64,000 bases of DNA from Candidatus Omnitrophota bacterium. GTDB lineage: Bacteria > Hinthialibacterota > Hinthialibacteria > Hinthialibacterales > JAKPRU01. Position numbers and translations under genes: made by a program. Where the stretch lies: the NCBI GenBank assembly GCA_029570205.1, contig JAKQSI010000004.1:1-64000 (forward strand). The letters are read 5' to 3'. Shown in pieces: positions 35,033-43,814 of the stretch; the first letter of the stretch is position 1, and each line of letters opens with the position of its first letter. Below the pieces are notes generated by a model. The model was not told the DNA's origin. It ran no database searches and saw nothing but the letters and a program-made list of their open reading frames with translations.

Positions 35033-35557
35033 ATGAGCAGGAAACACGCTTTTACCCTTATTGAGCTCCTGATTGTCGTGGCCATTATCGGAATCCTGGC
35101 CGCCATCGCCGTCCCGAATTTCATGAATGCACGGATGAAAGCCACTGTCGCCAAAATGGAAACCGATATGAAGGCACTGGGGGATGCGCTGATGATGTAT
35201 CGCATCGACAACAAGTGCTATTGGACACAGTTTGGAAGCAATCCGCCGCAGGAGCTACGGCCGCTGACCACGCCGGTGGCCTATATCGCCACCATCCCGC
35301 AGGACCCGTTCCGCAAGAACAGCAAGCTCTATCAGAGCACAACCAACAATTATGACTACTCTTCGTATGGTCCGGAGAAGTGCATAACGGACTGGCTCCT
35401 GCATGGCCTTGGACCGGACACGGACGAGGATATCAGTGTGGGTGGTTACGGCCCCAAGACCTCCGATTTGTTCAAAAAACTCCTCTATAATCCCAGCAAT
35501 GGCATCATCAGCAGCGGGGATGTCATCCACACCTCCTGGGCCGGGTTGTCGTTCTGA
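35033..35557 (+). CDS. Pseudopilin, tandem copy 2
   Basis: A 174-aa prepilin (MSRKHA before FTLIELL) with the same layout as copy 1: hydrophobic helix, NARMKATVAKMETDMKALGDALMMYRIDNKCY, a conserved ELRPLTTPVAYIATIPQDPFR strand-turn, and the end YNPSNGIISSGDVIHTSW. ATG 35033 with AAAGG about 10 nt upstream. The frame is open to 34961 but those codons cover the terminator and gap. Like copy 1 it may be a minor or major pseudopilin of a type II secretion or pilus-like system encoded elsewhere. Confidence 0.9.
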   Translation: MSRKHAFTLIELLIVVAIIGILAAIAVPNFMNARMKATVAKMETDMKALGDALMMYRIDNKCYWTQFGSNPPQELRPLTTPVAYIATIPQDPFRKNSKLYQSTTNNYDYSSYGPEKCITDWLLHGLGPDTDEDISVGGYGPKTSDLFKKLLYNPSNGIISSGDVIHTSWAGLSF

Positions 35558-35610
35558 TTCGGAGAACGACACGCATACAGCGGAGGCCACTGTGACATAG
35601 CGACCACATC

Positions 35611-35644
35611 GACCGGGGGCAACCTCCGTCGTTGCCCCCCGGTC
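35611..35644 (+). terminator. Strong GC hairpin after pseudopilin 2
   Basis: GACCGGGGGCAAC paired with GTTGCCCCCCGGTC (one bulge). A run of six T follows, but about 25 nt later, so it is terminator-like rather than canonical. Confidence 0.5.
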
Positions 35645-35750
35645 TCCCTGGTCCCTGGTTCCTGGTCTCTTTTTTCTCCCTTCCCATGGCTTTTCCAGGC
35701 TCTCCACATTAGAATGAAGCGCGTCATTCTTATGCGAAAGAGGTTTGCAA

Positions 35751-36656
35751 ATGCTGAAAACAAATGAAAAACATCTCGTCGAAATGGCCGTCCAGGGGAA
35801 GATTGGCCCGGCAGTGCGATCCCGAGGATGGACGCCGGACCAGTTCGGGAAAATCCACGCCGTGCCGGGAGTCGGAAGCATTGTGTACAATGTCAAAGTG
35901 GGCGATCCGGCATTCGGCTGGAAAGGCGATCATATCGAGCCGGGAGTCTCCACTGTGGTGGATGAAAACAAGCGCGCCGATTCGGTCAATGCCGCGTACA
36001 ACTTCCTGGCCTGCATGGGAAACGAAGCGCGTGTGGTAACCGGCGATGCCAAGGGTGCAAAAGGCGTGGTTGTCGGCCATCATGGTGGAATTGAGCATGT
36101 GATGATCGACTTCGATGATAAGACATTGGACAAACTGACCTTGGATGACAAGATCCTCATCCGCGCATTCGGACAGGGGCTGGAACTGACCGATTACCCC
36201 GATGTGAAGGTGTACAACCTGGCCCCGTCACTTCTTCACAAGATGGGGATCAAAGCCGGTCGGGACGGAACCTTGCAGGTCCCGGTAACCGCCATGGTTC
36301 CCGGTGAACTGATGGGTTCCGGCCTCGGACACCCGGACCCTGTGTCCGGCGATTACGATATCACCACCATGGATGAGAAGGTAATCCGGAAACACAACCT
36401 CGATAAGATTCGGTTCGGGGATTTTGTCGCCCTGATGGACTGCGATAACACTTACGGGCGGCACTTTCTTTCAGGGGCAGTGACCATCGGAATCGTGGTC
36501 CATTCGGACTGCATCATTTCCGGGCATGGGCCGGGTGTGGCCACGCTGCTCAGCTGCCGTACCCCTCTGCTCAAACCGATGCGGTCGGCCGACGCCAATA
36601 TCGGGCAGATCCTCAAAATCGGAAGATTTCGCAAACCCCCGAGAACTCGTAAATAG
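35751..36656 (+). CDS. DUF4438-type protein
   Basis: A 301-aa cytoplasmic protein that fits the DUF4438 family, a conserved group of unknown function known from Thermotoga structures. Notable conserved-looking segments are GVGSIVYNVKVGDPAFGWKGDHIEPGV, GDAKGAKGVVVGHHGGIEHVMIDF, VPGELMGSGLGHPDPVSGDYDI and SDCIISGHGPGVATLLSC, with many His and Asp that could bind metal. ATG 35751 has AGAGG 7 nt upstream. A Nudix gene follows 12 nt later, so co-transcription is likely. Confidence 0.8.
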   Translation: MLKTNEKHLVEMAVQGKIGPAVRSRGWTPDQFGKIHAVPGVGSIVYNVKVGDPAFGWKGDHIEPGVSTVVDENKRADSVNAAYNFLACMGNEARVVTGDAKGAKGVVVGHHGGIEHVMIDFDDKTLDKLTLDDKILIRAFGQGLELTDYPDVKVYNLAPSLLHKMGIKAGRDGTLQVPVTAMVPGELMGSGLGHPDPVSGDYDITTMDEKVIRKHNLDKIRFGDFVALMDCDNTYGRHFLSGAVTIGIVVHSDCIISGHGPGVATLLSCRTPLLKPMRSADANIGQILKIGRFRKPPRTRK

Positions 36657-36668
36657 GCGATCAGGACC

Positions 36669-37280
36669 GTGCAAAATTACAAATATCCAAAGGAGGGATA
36701 CACCATCCCAAAAACTCGTTTGAGAGAGTGGCGGAAAGTCGGAAAAACGCACTTGGCAGACTACGACATTTTCTCCATCCATCGCGTCGAATCGGAATCT
36801 CCCCGGACAGGGAAGACTATTCCGTTCCATATCCTGGAATGCGGCCTGTGGACAAACATCTTCCCGGTGACCCCCAATCACGAGGTCGTGATGATCCGCC
36901 AGTATCGCCATGGCACAGAGAGAATCACCCTGGAAATTCCCGGTGGGCTGGTCGAGCAGGGGGAAACACCCGCACACGCCGCCAGACGGGAGATGATGGA
37001 AGAAACCGGGTATGATTCCGAGACCATCGTACCCCTGGGGCATGTGGAACCGAACCCGGCGTTCATCAGCAATCGCTGTCATTCATTTCTTTCTCCGGGG
37101 GCCGTACTGGTCGGGCATCAATCATTGGACCATGGAGAGGATATTGAAACGGTAACCGTGCCCATGGATCGGTTAGACTCGCTGGTCGCCGATGGAACGA
37201 TCACGCATTCCCTGGTCGTGGCAGCAATTTATCTCCTGGAACTCCACATCCGGCAGCATCCGGATTGGGATCGGATTTGA
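36669..37280 (+). CDS. Nudix hydrolase (ADP-ribose pyrophosphatase-like)
   Basis: A 203-aa enzyme with a complete Nudix box, GGLVEQGETPAHAARREMMEETGY (consensus Gx5Ex7REUxEExGU), preceded by IRQYRHGTERITLEIP, which is typical of ADP-ribose/sugar-nucleotide pyrophosphatases. The start is given as GTG 36669 after AGGA, 3 nt away, a poor site. A much stronger GGAGG occurs a few codons in (about 36692) but is followed at the right distance only by ATC, so the true start is open. The gene for mannose-1-phosphate guanylyltransferase follows 24 nt later. Confidence 0.9.
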   Translation: MQNYKYPKEGYTIPKTRLREWRKVGKTHLADYDIFSIHRVESESPRTGKTIPFHILECGLWTNIFPVTPNHEVVMIRQYRHGTERITLEIPGGLVEQGETPAHAARREMMEETGYDSETIVPLGHVEPNPAFISNRCHSFLSPGAVLVGHQSLDHGEDIETVTVPMDRLDSLVADGTITHSLVVAAIYLLELHIRQHPDWDRI

Positions 37281-37304
37281 GAGACGTCAAAAGGCAGAGC
37301 GGAC

Positions 37305-38450
37305 ATGGATGGGAACAACACGAAGGCAAGTCAATCGAACAGCATCTGCTTCGGGCTGATCATGGCGGGGGGACATGGGGAACGCTTGTGGCCCCTCTCC
37401 CGAAGCACTCGCCCGAAGCAACTATTGAAACTGCTTGATAATGACGAATCACTTCTGGGTTCGGTGATTCGTCGGATCTCGCCGCTCATTCCGGGAGATC
37501 GCCTGTACATCGTAACCAGCCGGTCCCTGCAACCGATCATCCGGGAAGGCGTACCGCAGCTCCCCCCGGAAAATATCATGGCCGAGCCGCATAAACGGAA
37601 CACTTCCGCCTGCATCGCCCTCGCCGCCGCCAAACTGATGGCCTCGTATCCCGGAAGAGAGGATGACCTGTGCATGGCAGTCCTGACCGCAGACCATCGC
37701 ATCGCGGATGATGAGGCATTCCGCAAGGCTGTCGCGAAAGCTCTTGAGACAGCCCGCGTCCACAACAAACTGGTCCTGATCGGCATTCGCCCCACGCGAC
37801 CGGAGGCCTCCTACGGTTACGTCGAGGTCTCGGCCCGAACCTCCGATGATTCCATCTATACCCACGCGCTACCGGTCATTCGATTCCGGGAAAAACCCAG
37901 CCAGGAGGTCGCTGAGGAGTTCATCGCCACAGAGCGATTTTTTTGGAACAGCGGGATGTTTTTTTGGAAACTCTCCACATTTCTGAGGGAATTGGACGAG
38001 GCAATGCCGACCCTTTCCCTGGCAACGCGAGAAATAGCCGAATGCTTCCGCAAGGGCAATGACGTGGCCTCGGAACGCCTTGCCCGGATTTTTGAGGGTC
38101 TCGGCGATATCTCCATCGACTACGGCCTCATGGAAAAATCCTCTAATGTGATGCTTATTCCGGCCCAATTCCTATGGGAAGACCTTGGTTCCTGGGACGC
38201 TCTCGAGCGAACCAGCCCTAAGGATCGCCACGGAAACGTAACGAGAGGCGATCCGATTCTCCTGGATACGCATGACAGTTTGGTCTACAACGCGGATGAT
38301 TCCGGCAATCTCGCCATTGCGGTTCTGGGAATGAGAGAGGTGACGGTCGTGGGGACCGGTGATGCGGTTCTGGTTTGCCCGACCAATCGGGCGCAGGAGG
38401 TTCGGAAAATCGTCCGAATCCTGAAAGAAACCCATCCGAAGCATGTCTGA
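37305..38450 (+). CDS. manC: Mannose-1-phosphate guanylyltransferase
   Basis: A 381-aa enzyme making GDP-mannose from mannose-1-phosphate and GTP. Seen: the nucleotide-binding LIMAGGHGERLWPLSRSTRPKQLL, the sugar-binding EPHKRNTSACIALAAA and TADHRI, FREKPSQEVAEEF, WNSGMFFWK and LWEDLGSWDAL. It lacks the C-terminal isomerase (cupin) domain of bifunctional ManC, so it is monofunctional. Likely co-transcribed with the Nudix gene. Confidence 0.93.
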   Translation: MDGNNTKASQSNSICFGLIMAGGHGERLWPLSRSTRPKQLLKLLDNDESLLGSVIRRISPLIPGDRLYIVTSRSLQPIIREGVPQLPPENIMAEPHKRNTSACIALAAAKLMASYPGREDDLCMAVLTADHRIADDEAFRKAVAKALETARVHNKLVLIGIRPTRPEASYGYVEVSARTSDDSIYTHALPVIRFREKPSQEVAEEFIATERFFWNSGMFFWKLSTFLRELDEAMPTLSLATREIAECFRKGNDVASERLARIFEGLGDISIDYGLMEKSSNVMLIPAQFLWEDLGSWDALERTSPKDRHGNVTRGDPILLDTHDSLVYNADDSGNLAIAVLGMREVTVVGTGDAVLVCPTNRAQEVRKIVRILKETHPKHV

Positions 38451-38483
38451 CCGCGATTCCGTAAATAAGGGCGCAATTGAAAA

Positions 38484-38557
38484 TGGGCGATCGCGGAATT
38501 GAACCGCGGACCTCCAGTTTGTGATACTGGCGCTCTAACCAGCTGAGCTAATCACCC
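38484..38557 (-). tRNA. tRNA-Val (anticodon CAC)
   Basis: Full cloverleaf of 74 nt: acceptor GGGTGAT/ATCGCCC with one G-U pair, D arm AGCTCAGCTGGTTAGAGC, anticodon stem CCAGT/ACTGG with loop ATCACAA (CAC at positions 34-36, reading GUG), T arm CCGCGGTTCAATTCCGCG, and discriminator A. The 3' CCA is not encoded and must be added. Confidence 0.95.
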
Positions 38558-38640
38558 GCATTGGATTAACATACCTTGGCCGGATCATCCCTGTCTGTCA
38601 AGACAAGGCGGAGAAGGCCAAGCGCAGGGGGAAGCATAAT

Positions 38641-38679
38641 CCCTCCCCCGAAGATCGGGGGAGGTAAGGTGGGGGTTGA
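38641..38679. repeat. Dispersed palindromic element
   Basis: CCTCCCCCGAAGATCGGGGGAGG followed by GTGGGGGTTGA. Same family as the copies at 12006, 15115-15183 and 24225, here between tRNA-Val and glnS. Confidence 0.85.
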
Positions 38680-38726
38680 CCGGTCAGAAAAGCCAAGCCA
38701 GGGTTGATGCCTCGGAGCCGCTCTGC

Positions 38727-40430
38727 CTATTGCCCTTTCTTCCATGAATCTTTTAACGACACGGTGCGGTTGAAGACGGGGTGATCCGGTGTGCTGTCCG
38801 GGTCTTTACAGAAATATCCGAGGCGCTCGAATTGGCAGCGATAACCTGCGGGAACATGTGCTAAGGAAGGCTCCACGCGGCATTCCGTGAGAACGGTCAG
38901 CGAATTCGGATTGAGGCAGTCTTTCCAGTCCTGACCTTCTTCAACAGACGTCGGATTTTCTTTTGTGAAGAGGTACTCATACAGGCGCACATCAGATTTT
39001 ACGGCATGTTTGGCGGAGACCCAGTGGATGGTCGCCTTAACCTTACGTCCGTCGGGCGCATCCCCGCCGCGTGTCGCCGGATCATAAGTGCAGCGCAGTT
39101 CGACTATCCCGCCCTTCTCATTCTTTACGGCTTCCTGGCAGGTAATGAAATACGCATACCGCAAACGGACTTCACGCCCCGGCGCGAGGCGGAAGAATTT
39201 TTTCGGCGGATCTTCCATAAAATCCTCCCGCTCGATATAAATCTCGCGGGAAAACGGAACCTTGCGGGTCCCTGCGGACTCATCTTCGGGATTATTGACC
39301 GCGTCCAGTTCTTCTTCCCTGTTCTCCGGGTAATTTGTAATGACTACTTTCAGCGGGTTGAGGACAGCCATAACACGGGGAGCCTCTTTGTTCAGGTGAT
39401 CGCGCAGGCAATGTTCCAGCATCTGGATTTCGACAATGCTTTCGCTTTTGCTGACGCCGATGCGTTTGCAGAAGTCACGGATGGACTGAGGTGTATATCC
39501 GCGCCGTCGCAATCCGCACAGGGTCGGCAGACGGGGATCATCCCACCCGGAAACGTAGTGATTGTCTACCAACTCACGCAGCCAGCGCTTGCTGAGGACT
39601 GTGTATGTAATGTTTAACCGCCCGAATTCATACTGGCGTGGATGATAGATTCCCAGTTCATCCAGGAACCAGTCGTACAGGGGGCGATGATTCTCAAAGC
39701 CGACATCGCACAGGGAATGGGTGATTCGCTCGATGGAATCGGACTGGCCGTGGGTCCAGTCATACGTGGGATAGATGCACCACTTGTCCCCGGCGCGGTA
39801 ATGGTCGGCTCGCAGGATGCGATACATGACGGGATCGCGCATGTTGAGATTGGGATGAGCCATGTCGATTTTCGCGCGGAGCGTGCGCGAGCCGTCAGGG
39901 AACTCTCCATTGCGCATTCGTTGGAATAGATCGAGGTTTTCCTCAATGGATCGGTTGCGGTATGGGCTGTCCTTGCCGGGCGGAGTTTCCCGCTTGCCGT
40001 CCGGGGTAAACACGGTGGTACCGCGATACTCACGAATTTCCTCCTCATTAAGGTCGCAGATGTATGCTTTGCCTTTTTTAATCAGATCGATGGCCCATTC
40101 ATAGAGTTGATCGAAATAGTCGGAGGCGTAAAACAGCCGGTCGCCCCAGTCGAAACCGAGCCAGTGGATATCCTCTTGAATAGCCGCGACGTACTCGGTT
40201 TTTTCTTTCGTGGGATTGGTATCGTCAAAACGGAGATTACACAGGCCGTTGTATTCCTCGGCGATGCCGAAATTGAGACAGATAGCCTTGGCATGGCCGA
40301 TGTGCAGGTAGCCGTTCGGTTCCGGGGGAAAGCGCGTATGCACGCGCCCGTCGTTTTTCCCGGCCGCGATATCTGCCTCAATAATTTCCCGAATGAAATC
40401 GGTGGAATGGTATGTTTGGTTGTTCTCCAT
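38727..40430 (-). CDS. glnS: Glutaminyl-tRNA synthetase
   Basis: A 567-aa class I synthetase charging tRNA-Gln directly. Seen: the HIGH motif in [20 protein letters not shown], the KMSKS-like VLSKRWL, and the two beta-barrel anticodon-binding domains in the last 220 residues. Length fits GlnS (about 550-570) and not GltX. GAGGT lies 6 nt before the ATG. Its presence implies direct Gln-tRNA charging. Confidence 0.96.
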   Translation of the reverse strand: MENNQTYHSTDFIREIIEADIAAGKNDGRVHTRFPPEPNGYLHIGHAKAICLNFGIAEEYNGLCNLRFDDTNPTKEKTEYVAAIQEDIHWLGFDWGDRLFYASDYFDQLYEWAIDLIKKGKAYICDLNEEEIREYRGTTVFTPDGKRETPPGKDSPYRNRSIEENLDLFQRMRNGEFPDGSRTLRAKIDMAHPNLNMRDPVMYRILRADHYRAGDKWCIYPTYDWTHGQSDSIERITHSLCDVGFENHRPLYDWFLDELGIYHPRQYEFGRLNITYTVLSKRWLRELVDNHYVSGWDDPRLPTLCGLRRRGYTPQSIRDFCKRIGVSKSESIVEIQMLEHCLRDHLNKEAPRVMAVLNPLKVVITNYPENREEELDAVNNPEDESAGTRKVPFSREIYIEREDFMEDPPKKFFRLAPGREVRLRYAYFITCQEAVKNEKGGIVELRCTYDPATRGGDAPDGRKVKATIHWVSAKHAVKSDVRLYEYLFTKENPTSVEEGQDWKDCLNPNSLTVLTECRVEPSLAHVPAGYRCQFERLGYFCKDPDSTPDHPVFNRTVSLKDSWKKGQ

Positions 40431-40545
40431 GCGAGGACCTCAAAGGATGCAAAGATAGCGACCGGCATAGCCAAAGCGATGCAGGTGAAAAAAGTAGCAC
40501 GGTTTCGGATCAGGTCTGCGACGGCTTCCGGAAAACCATCCGCAC

Positions 40546-41712
40546 TCAATCCAGCGGGCGAACCATGATATCCCGGTACTCCACAACGATGCTGGGATCA
40601 TGCCCCTGGAGAGCGATGTAACCGTCCTTGAATTCGCGGTCGGTGAAATCAGTCTCGAGCATTCCATTTACCCAGGTTTGGATATGATCTCCCTGGACGC
40701 GGACCCGTTCGGAGAACCAGGTTTCATCCCGGGTGATCAGTTCTTTCACGTTTTGTTTGCCGTAGACCGCGCCGGTGTAATTGTTGGGATCGTGGTTGTC
40801 CACCTGGCATTCGTATCCGACCGGCCAGCCGTCGATGTTGTTCTCCGGCGGGCGGCAGCGAAAATAAAAACCGCTGTTCCCATCCTTATTGATACGGATC
40901 ATGGCGCGCATCTCAAAGTCTTTGAATGTTTCCGCCGTGTAATAGATGTGCCCCATTCCGCCGGTTCCGACCAGAACACCGTCTTTCACTTCCCATTTGG
41001 CCTTGCCTCGAACGGTCCACCCGGTGAGGTCTTTGCCGTTGAAGATGGAACGCCATCCTTTTTCGCACTCCGGCATTTCGGTCAGGCGTTTGAGAGCGAT
41101 GTTGCGGAACTTGATGGTGACGCCGGGATGGTGCATCTGGAGTCCGATCACGCCCTTGTCCCGAACGTGCAGGAAGCAATCCTGGACGGCCTCGTCGTTG
41201 ATCCTTGAGACAATGTGAGGACCATAAGCGTAGATTTTGACGCGATTCCATTGCTTTTCCGGTGCGATGCGCTGCATTCGTTCCAATTTGGTGGAGCAGC
41301 GATTGTAGATGCTGCCTGTCGGATTCTTCTCGTCCTGGAGACTGATTTGGGACTCGTATCCATTGATCCATGGATCGCCGTCCAGTCCCGATCGGAGAAA
41401 GATGCCGCTGTTGGATTCATGGGTGTCGTTCTTCGCAACCCAGTACTCCAGGGACAGAACGAAGTTGTCGTATTCTTCCTCGGTGGCAATCCAGCCGGGA
41501 GTTTTGATCGGTCCGACCAGCGCACCGTCCTCAACAGCCCATTCGATGCCGCTGACGACGCGCCAGCCGGTCATGTCCTTGCCGTTAAACAGCGGTTCCA
41601 GGTCCCGGCAGGATTCCAGGAAACATTTGACGCAGGTCTTGTCTGTCTCGGCGGTGAATCCTGCCGAGGCCGCGAACAACAAAGCGAAACAGAATGTGGC
41701 GAAACGCTTCAT
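40546..41712 (-). CDS. Secreted protein with two DUF1080 (3-keto-disaccharide hydrolase) domains
   Basis: A 388-aa protein with a signal peptide (MKRFATFCFALLFAASAGFTA) and two DUF1080 jelly-roll domains. The first runs at about residues 40-200 (LFNGKDMTGWRVVSG, ESNSGIFLRS, YESQISLQD) and the second at about residues 215-388 (IFNGKDLTGWTVRG, GNSGFYFRC, YECQVDNHD). The domains are concanavalin-like and several relatives hydrolyse 3-keto-glucosides; most have one domain. CVKC and a further Cys after the signal peptide may bind a cofactor or form a disulfide. AAAGGAG lies 8 nt before ATG 41712. Confidence 0.9.
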   Translation of the reverse strand: MKRFATFCFALLFAASAGFTAETDKTCVKCFLESCRDLEPLFNGKDMTGWRVVSGIEWAVEDGALVGPIKTPGWIATEEEYDNFVLSLEYWVAKNDTHESNSGIFLRSGLDGDPWINGYESQISLQDEKNPTGSIYNRCSTKLERMQRIAPEKQWNRVKIYAYGPHIVSRINDEAVQDCFLHVRDKGVIGLQMHHPGVTIKFRNIALKRLTEMPECEKGWRSIFNGKDLTGWTVRGKAKWEVKDGVLVGTGGMGHIYYTAETFKDFEMRAMIRINKDGNSGFYFRCRPPENNIDGWPVGYECQVDNHDPNNYTGAVYGKQNVKELITRDETWFSERVRVQGDHIQTWVNGMLETDFTDREFKDGYIALQGHDPSIVVEYRDIMVRPLD

Positions 41713-42088
41713 GAGCCGGACTCCTTTGGATTTTCGGGGTTGAAATTGGATCGCTGAGTATTTACTGTGTAGTTTCTCGGATTTGTTTTCAAGGTTTGTT
41801 ATGAGAGCGCGACGGGCAGGTATCGAATGAAAAGGGGACGGGCAAAACCCTCTCATCCCACTTCCCTTCCGGCTCCCGGATCCGCGGCAAACCTCATGCT
41901 GCTCTCTCGCACCCACCGTCCAATCCGAGTACAATGCCGTTGCCTGACTCTTTTCTTCTACAGAGTGCGAAGGCCTTACAACCTTGCGCCCGCAGTCAGC
42001 TTCAGCATAGTATCTCCCGGAGGGAGAAGACAGCGTTTGCCGGATTTAGAGGGAACAGGCCATTTTAGCGTATTGAGAGCAGAGATAG
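41713..42088. other. Gene-free gap between divergent genes
   Basis: 376 nt with no gene I can support. A small hairpin TCTCCCGGAGGGAGA (about 42021-42037) and a TACAAT hexamer near 41930 (possible -10 for the plus-strand gene) are the only features seen. Confidence 0.4.
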
Positions 42089-42583
42089 ATGAAACCCGAC
42101 AATTCGCAAAGTCCTCGCGCAAGCGAACGAATGGTTCTCCTTTATTTGAAGGCGCTGATCTGGTCGGTGTTTGTGGCGTACGGGGAGCGGACGGTTGCCG
42201 CGATTATCGATTGCCTGGTGCGTGGAAAGGTCAACGAGGATGATCCCGAACTGAGCGAGACACACCTGGGAGATGGTCTGCGTTTTCTCATTCAGCACTT
42301 GCCGGGACCGAGCGATCGGGAGTTGCTGGCAGGTGCGCTGAAAAAGGTGAAGAATTCGCGGCCGTCGTTGATCTATGGAAATATGGTGATTGAAGTCGGG
42401 CATTATGTCCGGGCGCGGGAGTCCATTGCGGAAGTTCCGGTGGACCGATTCGGGGTGATTTATCGGGTGGAGGAAAACCAGGTATGTGTGCTTTTTCGAT
42501 TGGAGGATGGGAAACTTGTGGATCGAAAAGTTCACCCTTCACAGATCACTCCCCTTTATACGCTCACCGTCGGGGAAGATTGA
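42089..42583 (+). CDS. Hypothetical soluble protein
   Basis: A 164-aa protein with no signal peptide. The N-terminal two-thirds is helical (LYLKALIWSVFVAYGERTVAAIIDCLVRGK). The C-terminal 55 residues (VPVDRFGVIYRVEENQVCVLFRLEDGKLVDRKVHPSQITPL) look like a small beta-barrel of SH3 type. No family recognised. A pseudopilin follows 183 nt later with its own promoter. Confidence 0.7.
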   Translation: MKPDNSQSPRASERMVLLYLKALIWSVFVAYGERTVAAIIDCLVRGKVNEDDPELSETHLGDGLRFLIQHLPGPSDRELLAGALKKVKNSRPSLIYGNMVIEVGHYVRARESIAEVPVDRFGVIYRVEENQVCVLFRLEDGKLVDRKVHPSQITPLYTLTVGED

Positions 42584-42709
42584 GTTAGATCGGTAAGCCG
42601 GCCCGCAGACAAGCTTGAACCAAACTCCATCTACGCCTGCAAACACTCTGCGCATACGCATGGGAGATCCTTTGCTCAAAGGGTCTTCTTTCGTTAGGCG
42701 CTGCGAATG

Positions 42710-42715
42710 TATAAT
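42710..42715 (+). promoter_or_regulatory. -10 element (TATAAT)
   Basis: A perfect TATAAT 51 nt upstream of the pseudopilin start; the -35 region (TTCTTT) is weak. A small hairpin CCTTTG-CT-CAAAGG lies just upstream, at about 42669-42682. Confidence 0.5.
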
Positions 42716-42765
42716 TATTCTCAGCGGGCCACATTATTTCGGACAAACGAGCGAGGGAAGGACAC

Positions 42766-43329
42766 ATGAAAAGCCGATTTGGATTTACCTTGATAGAGCT
42801 TCTTATTGTGGTGGCGATCATCGGGATTCTTGCCGCGATTGCCGTGCCCAACTTTATGAACGCGAGGGTTCGCGCAATGGTAACAAAAACCAAGGCGAAT
42901 CAGCGCACAGTTGCCATGGCCCTGGACCGTTTCTATATGGATAACAACACGTATATCGGCAGTACGGGTCATGGGGACGGATTCCAGGCGTGGCCGAAAC
43001 TGCTGGAGCCGGTGCCTTACCTGGAAAGCATGGAAGTCCTTCGCGATCCCTTTTTCGATGAATACACGGATGCGGACCAGCACATTTACTTCGAATTAAG
43101 CCAAGCGAAGAAAAGTGCGACTTCCAACCTGCTTTCCTACTGCATCGAGGGCGTGGGACCGGACCGTCTTGACAGCATTTCGACGCCGAACTACGGGAAT
43201 CCTGAGGGGACCTTCATCCCGTATATGCCCAGCAACGGGATTGTCAGCGAAGGGGATATCTTCCGGCCGGGCGGTCAATGGATTCCGAACTATGTGGCAG
43301 AGTATTACGCCGGACAGTCCTCGTTCTGA
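42766..43329 (+). CDS. Pseudopilin
   Basis: A 187-aa prepilin (MKSRFG before FTLIELL, then IVVAIIGILAAIAVPNFMNARVRAM). The helix matches the tandem pair at 34375/35033, but the globular part is different (WPKLLEPVPYLESMEVLRDPFFD). It ends with YMPSNGIVSEGDIFRPGGQW, a variant of the shared C-terminal motif. GGAAGG lies 4-5 nt before the ATG. Confidence 0.9.
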   Translation: MKSRFGFTLIELLIVVAIIGILAAIAVPNFMNARVRAMVTKTKANQRTVAMALDRFYMDNNTYIGSTGHGDGFQAWPKLLEPVPYLESMEVLRDPFFDEYTDADQHIYFELSQAKKSATSNLLSYCIEGVGPDRLDSISTPNYGNPEGTFIPYMPSNGIVSEGDIFRPGGQWIPNYVAEYYAGQSSF

Positions 43330-43437
43330 TATTCCCTATCGTTGTTTTTTGTTCCCCGACCCCTGCCGGTGACCGCCCCTGCACTTTGCGTGTTCCAAAG
43401 AGATACGATCATCCCTAAAACGATCGGAGGGATAACA

Positions 43438-43779
43438 ATGACCGATACGATTTTTGGAAAGATCGCCCGGGGGGAGATTGAGTGCCCCAAGGTCTACGAG
43501 GATGACCGTTCGGTGGCCTTTCGGGACATCAACCCGCAAGCGCCGGTTCATATCCTGATTGTCCCGAAAGCCTCGATTGAGACAGTTCGGCAGATCGACC
43601 GGGAGCCGGGGATTATGGACCACCTGTTTGCCGTTGCGAACAAAATTGCTGAGCAGGAGGGCTTGGCCGAGCAGGGATATCGCCTGGTGGTGAACATGGG
43701 ACCGGCGGGTGGCCAGAGCGTGTATCATCTCCATGTGCATCTCCTGGGTGGACGCGCGATGACATGGCCTCCGGGATGA
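43438..43779 (+). CDS. HIT-family hydrolase (HinT-like)
   Basis: A 113-aa protein of the Hint group, which cleaves adenosine phosphoramidates. The histidine triad is HLHVHLLGG near the C-terminus; FGKIARGEIECPKVYEDD at the start is typical. GGAGG sits 8 nt before ATG 43438; the frame opens at 43342 but without a ribosome site. It converges on hisH; the 35-nt gap contains a GGAAAAGGTTTTTTCC hairpin (43798-43813). Confidence 0.95.
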   Translation: MTDTIFGKIARGEIECPKVYEDDRSVAFRDINPQAPVHILIVPKASIETVRQIDREPGIMDHLFAVANKIAEQEGLAEQGYRLVVNMGPAGGQSVYHLHVHLLGGRAMTWPPG

Positions 43780-43814
43780 GCGAAGAGAGAGGGAGTGAGG
43801 AAAAGGTTTTTTCC

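Noticed and set aside
41713-42088. SRP RNA or 6S RNA
   Set aside because: A small hairpin is present, but the GGAAGCAGC SRP core and the long 6S stem are not.
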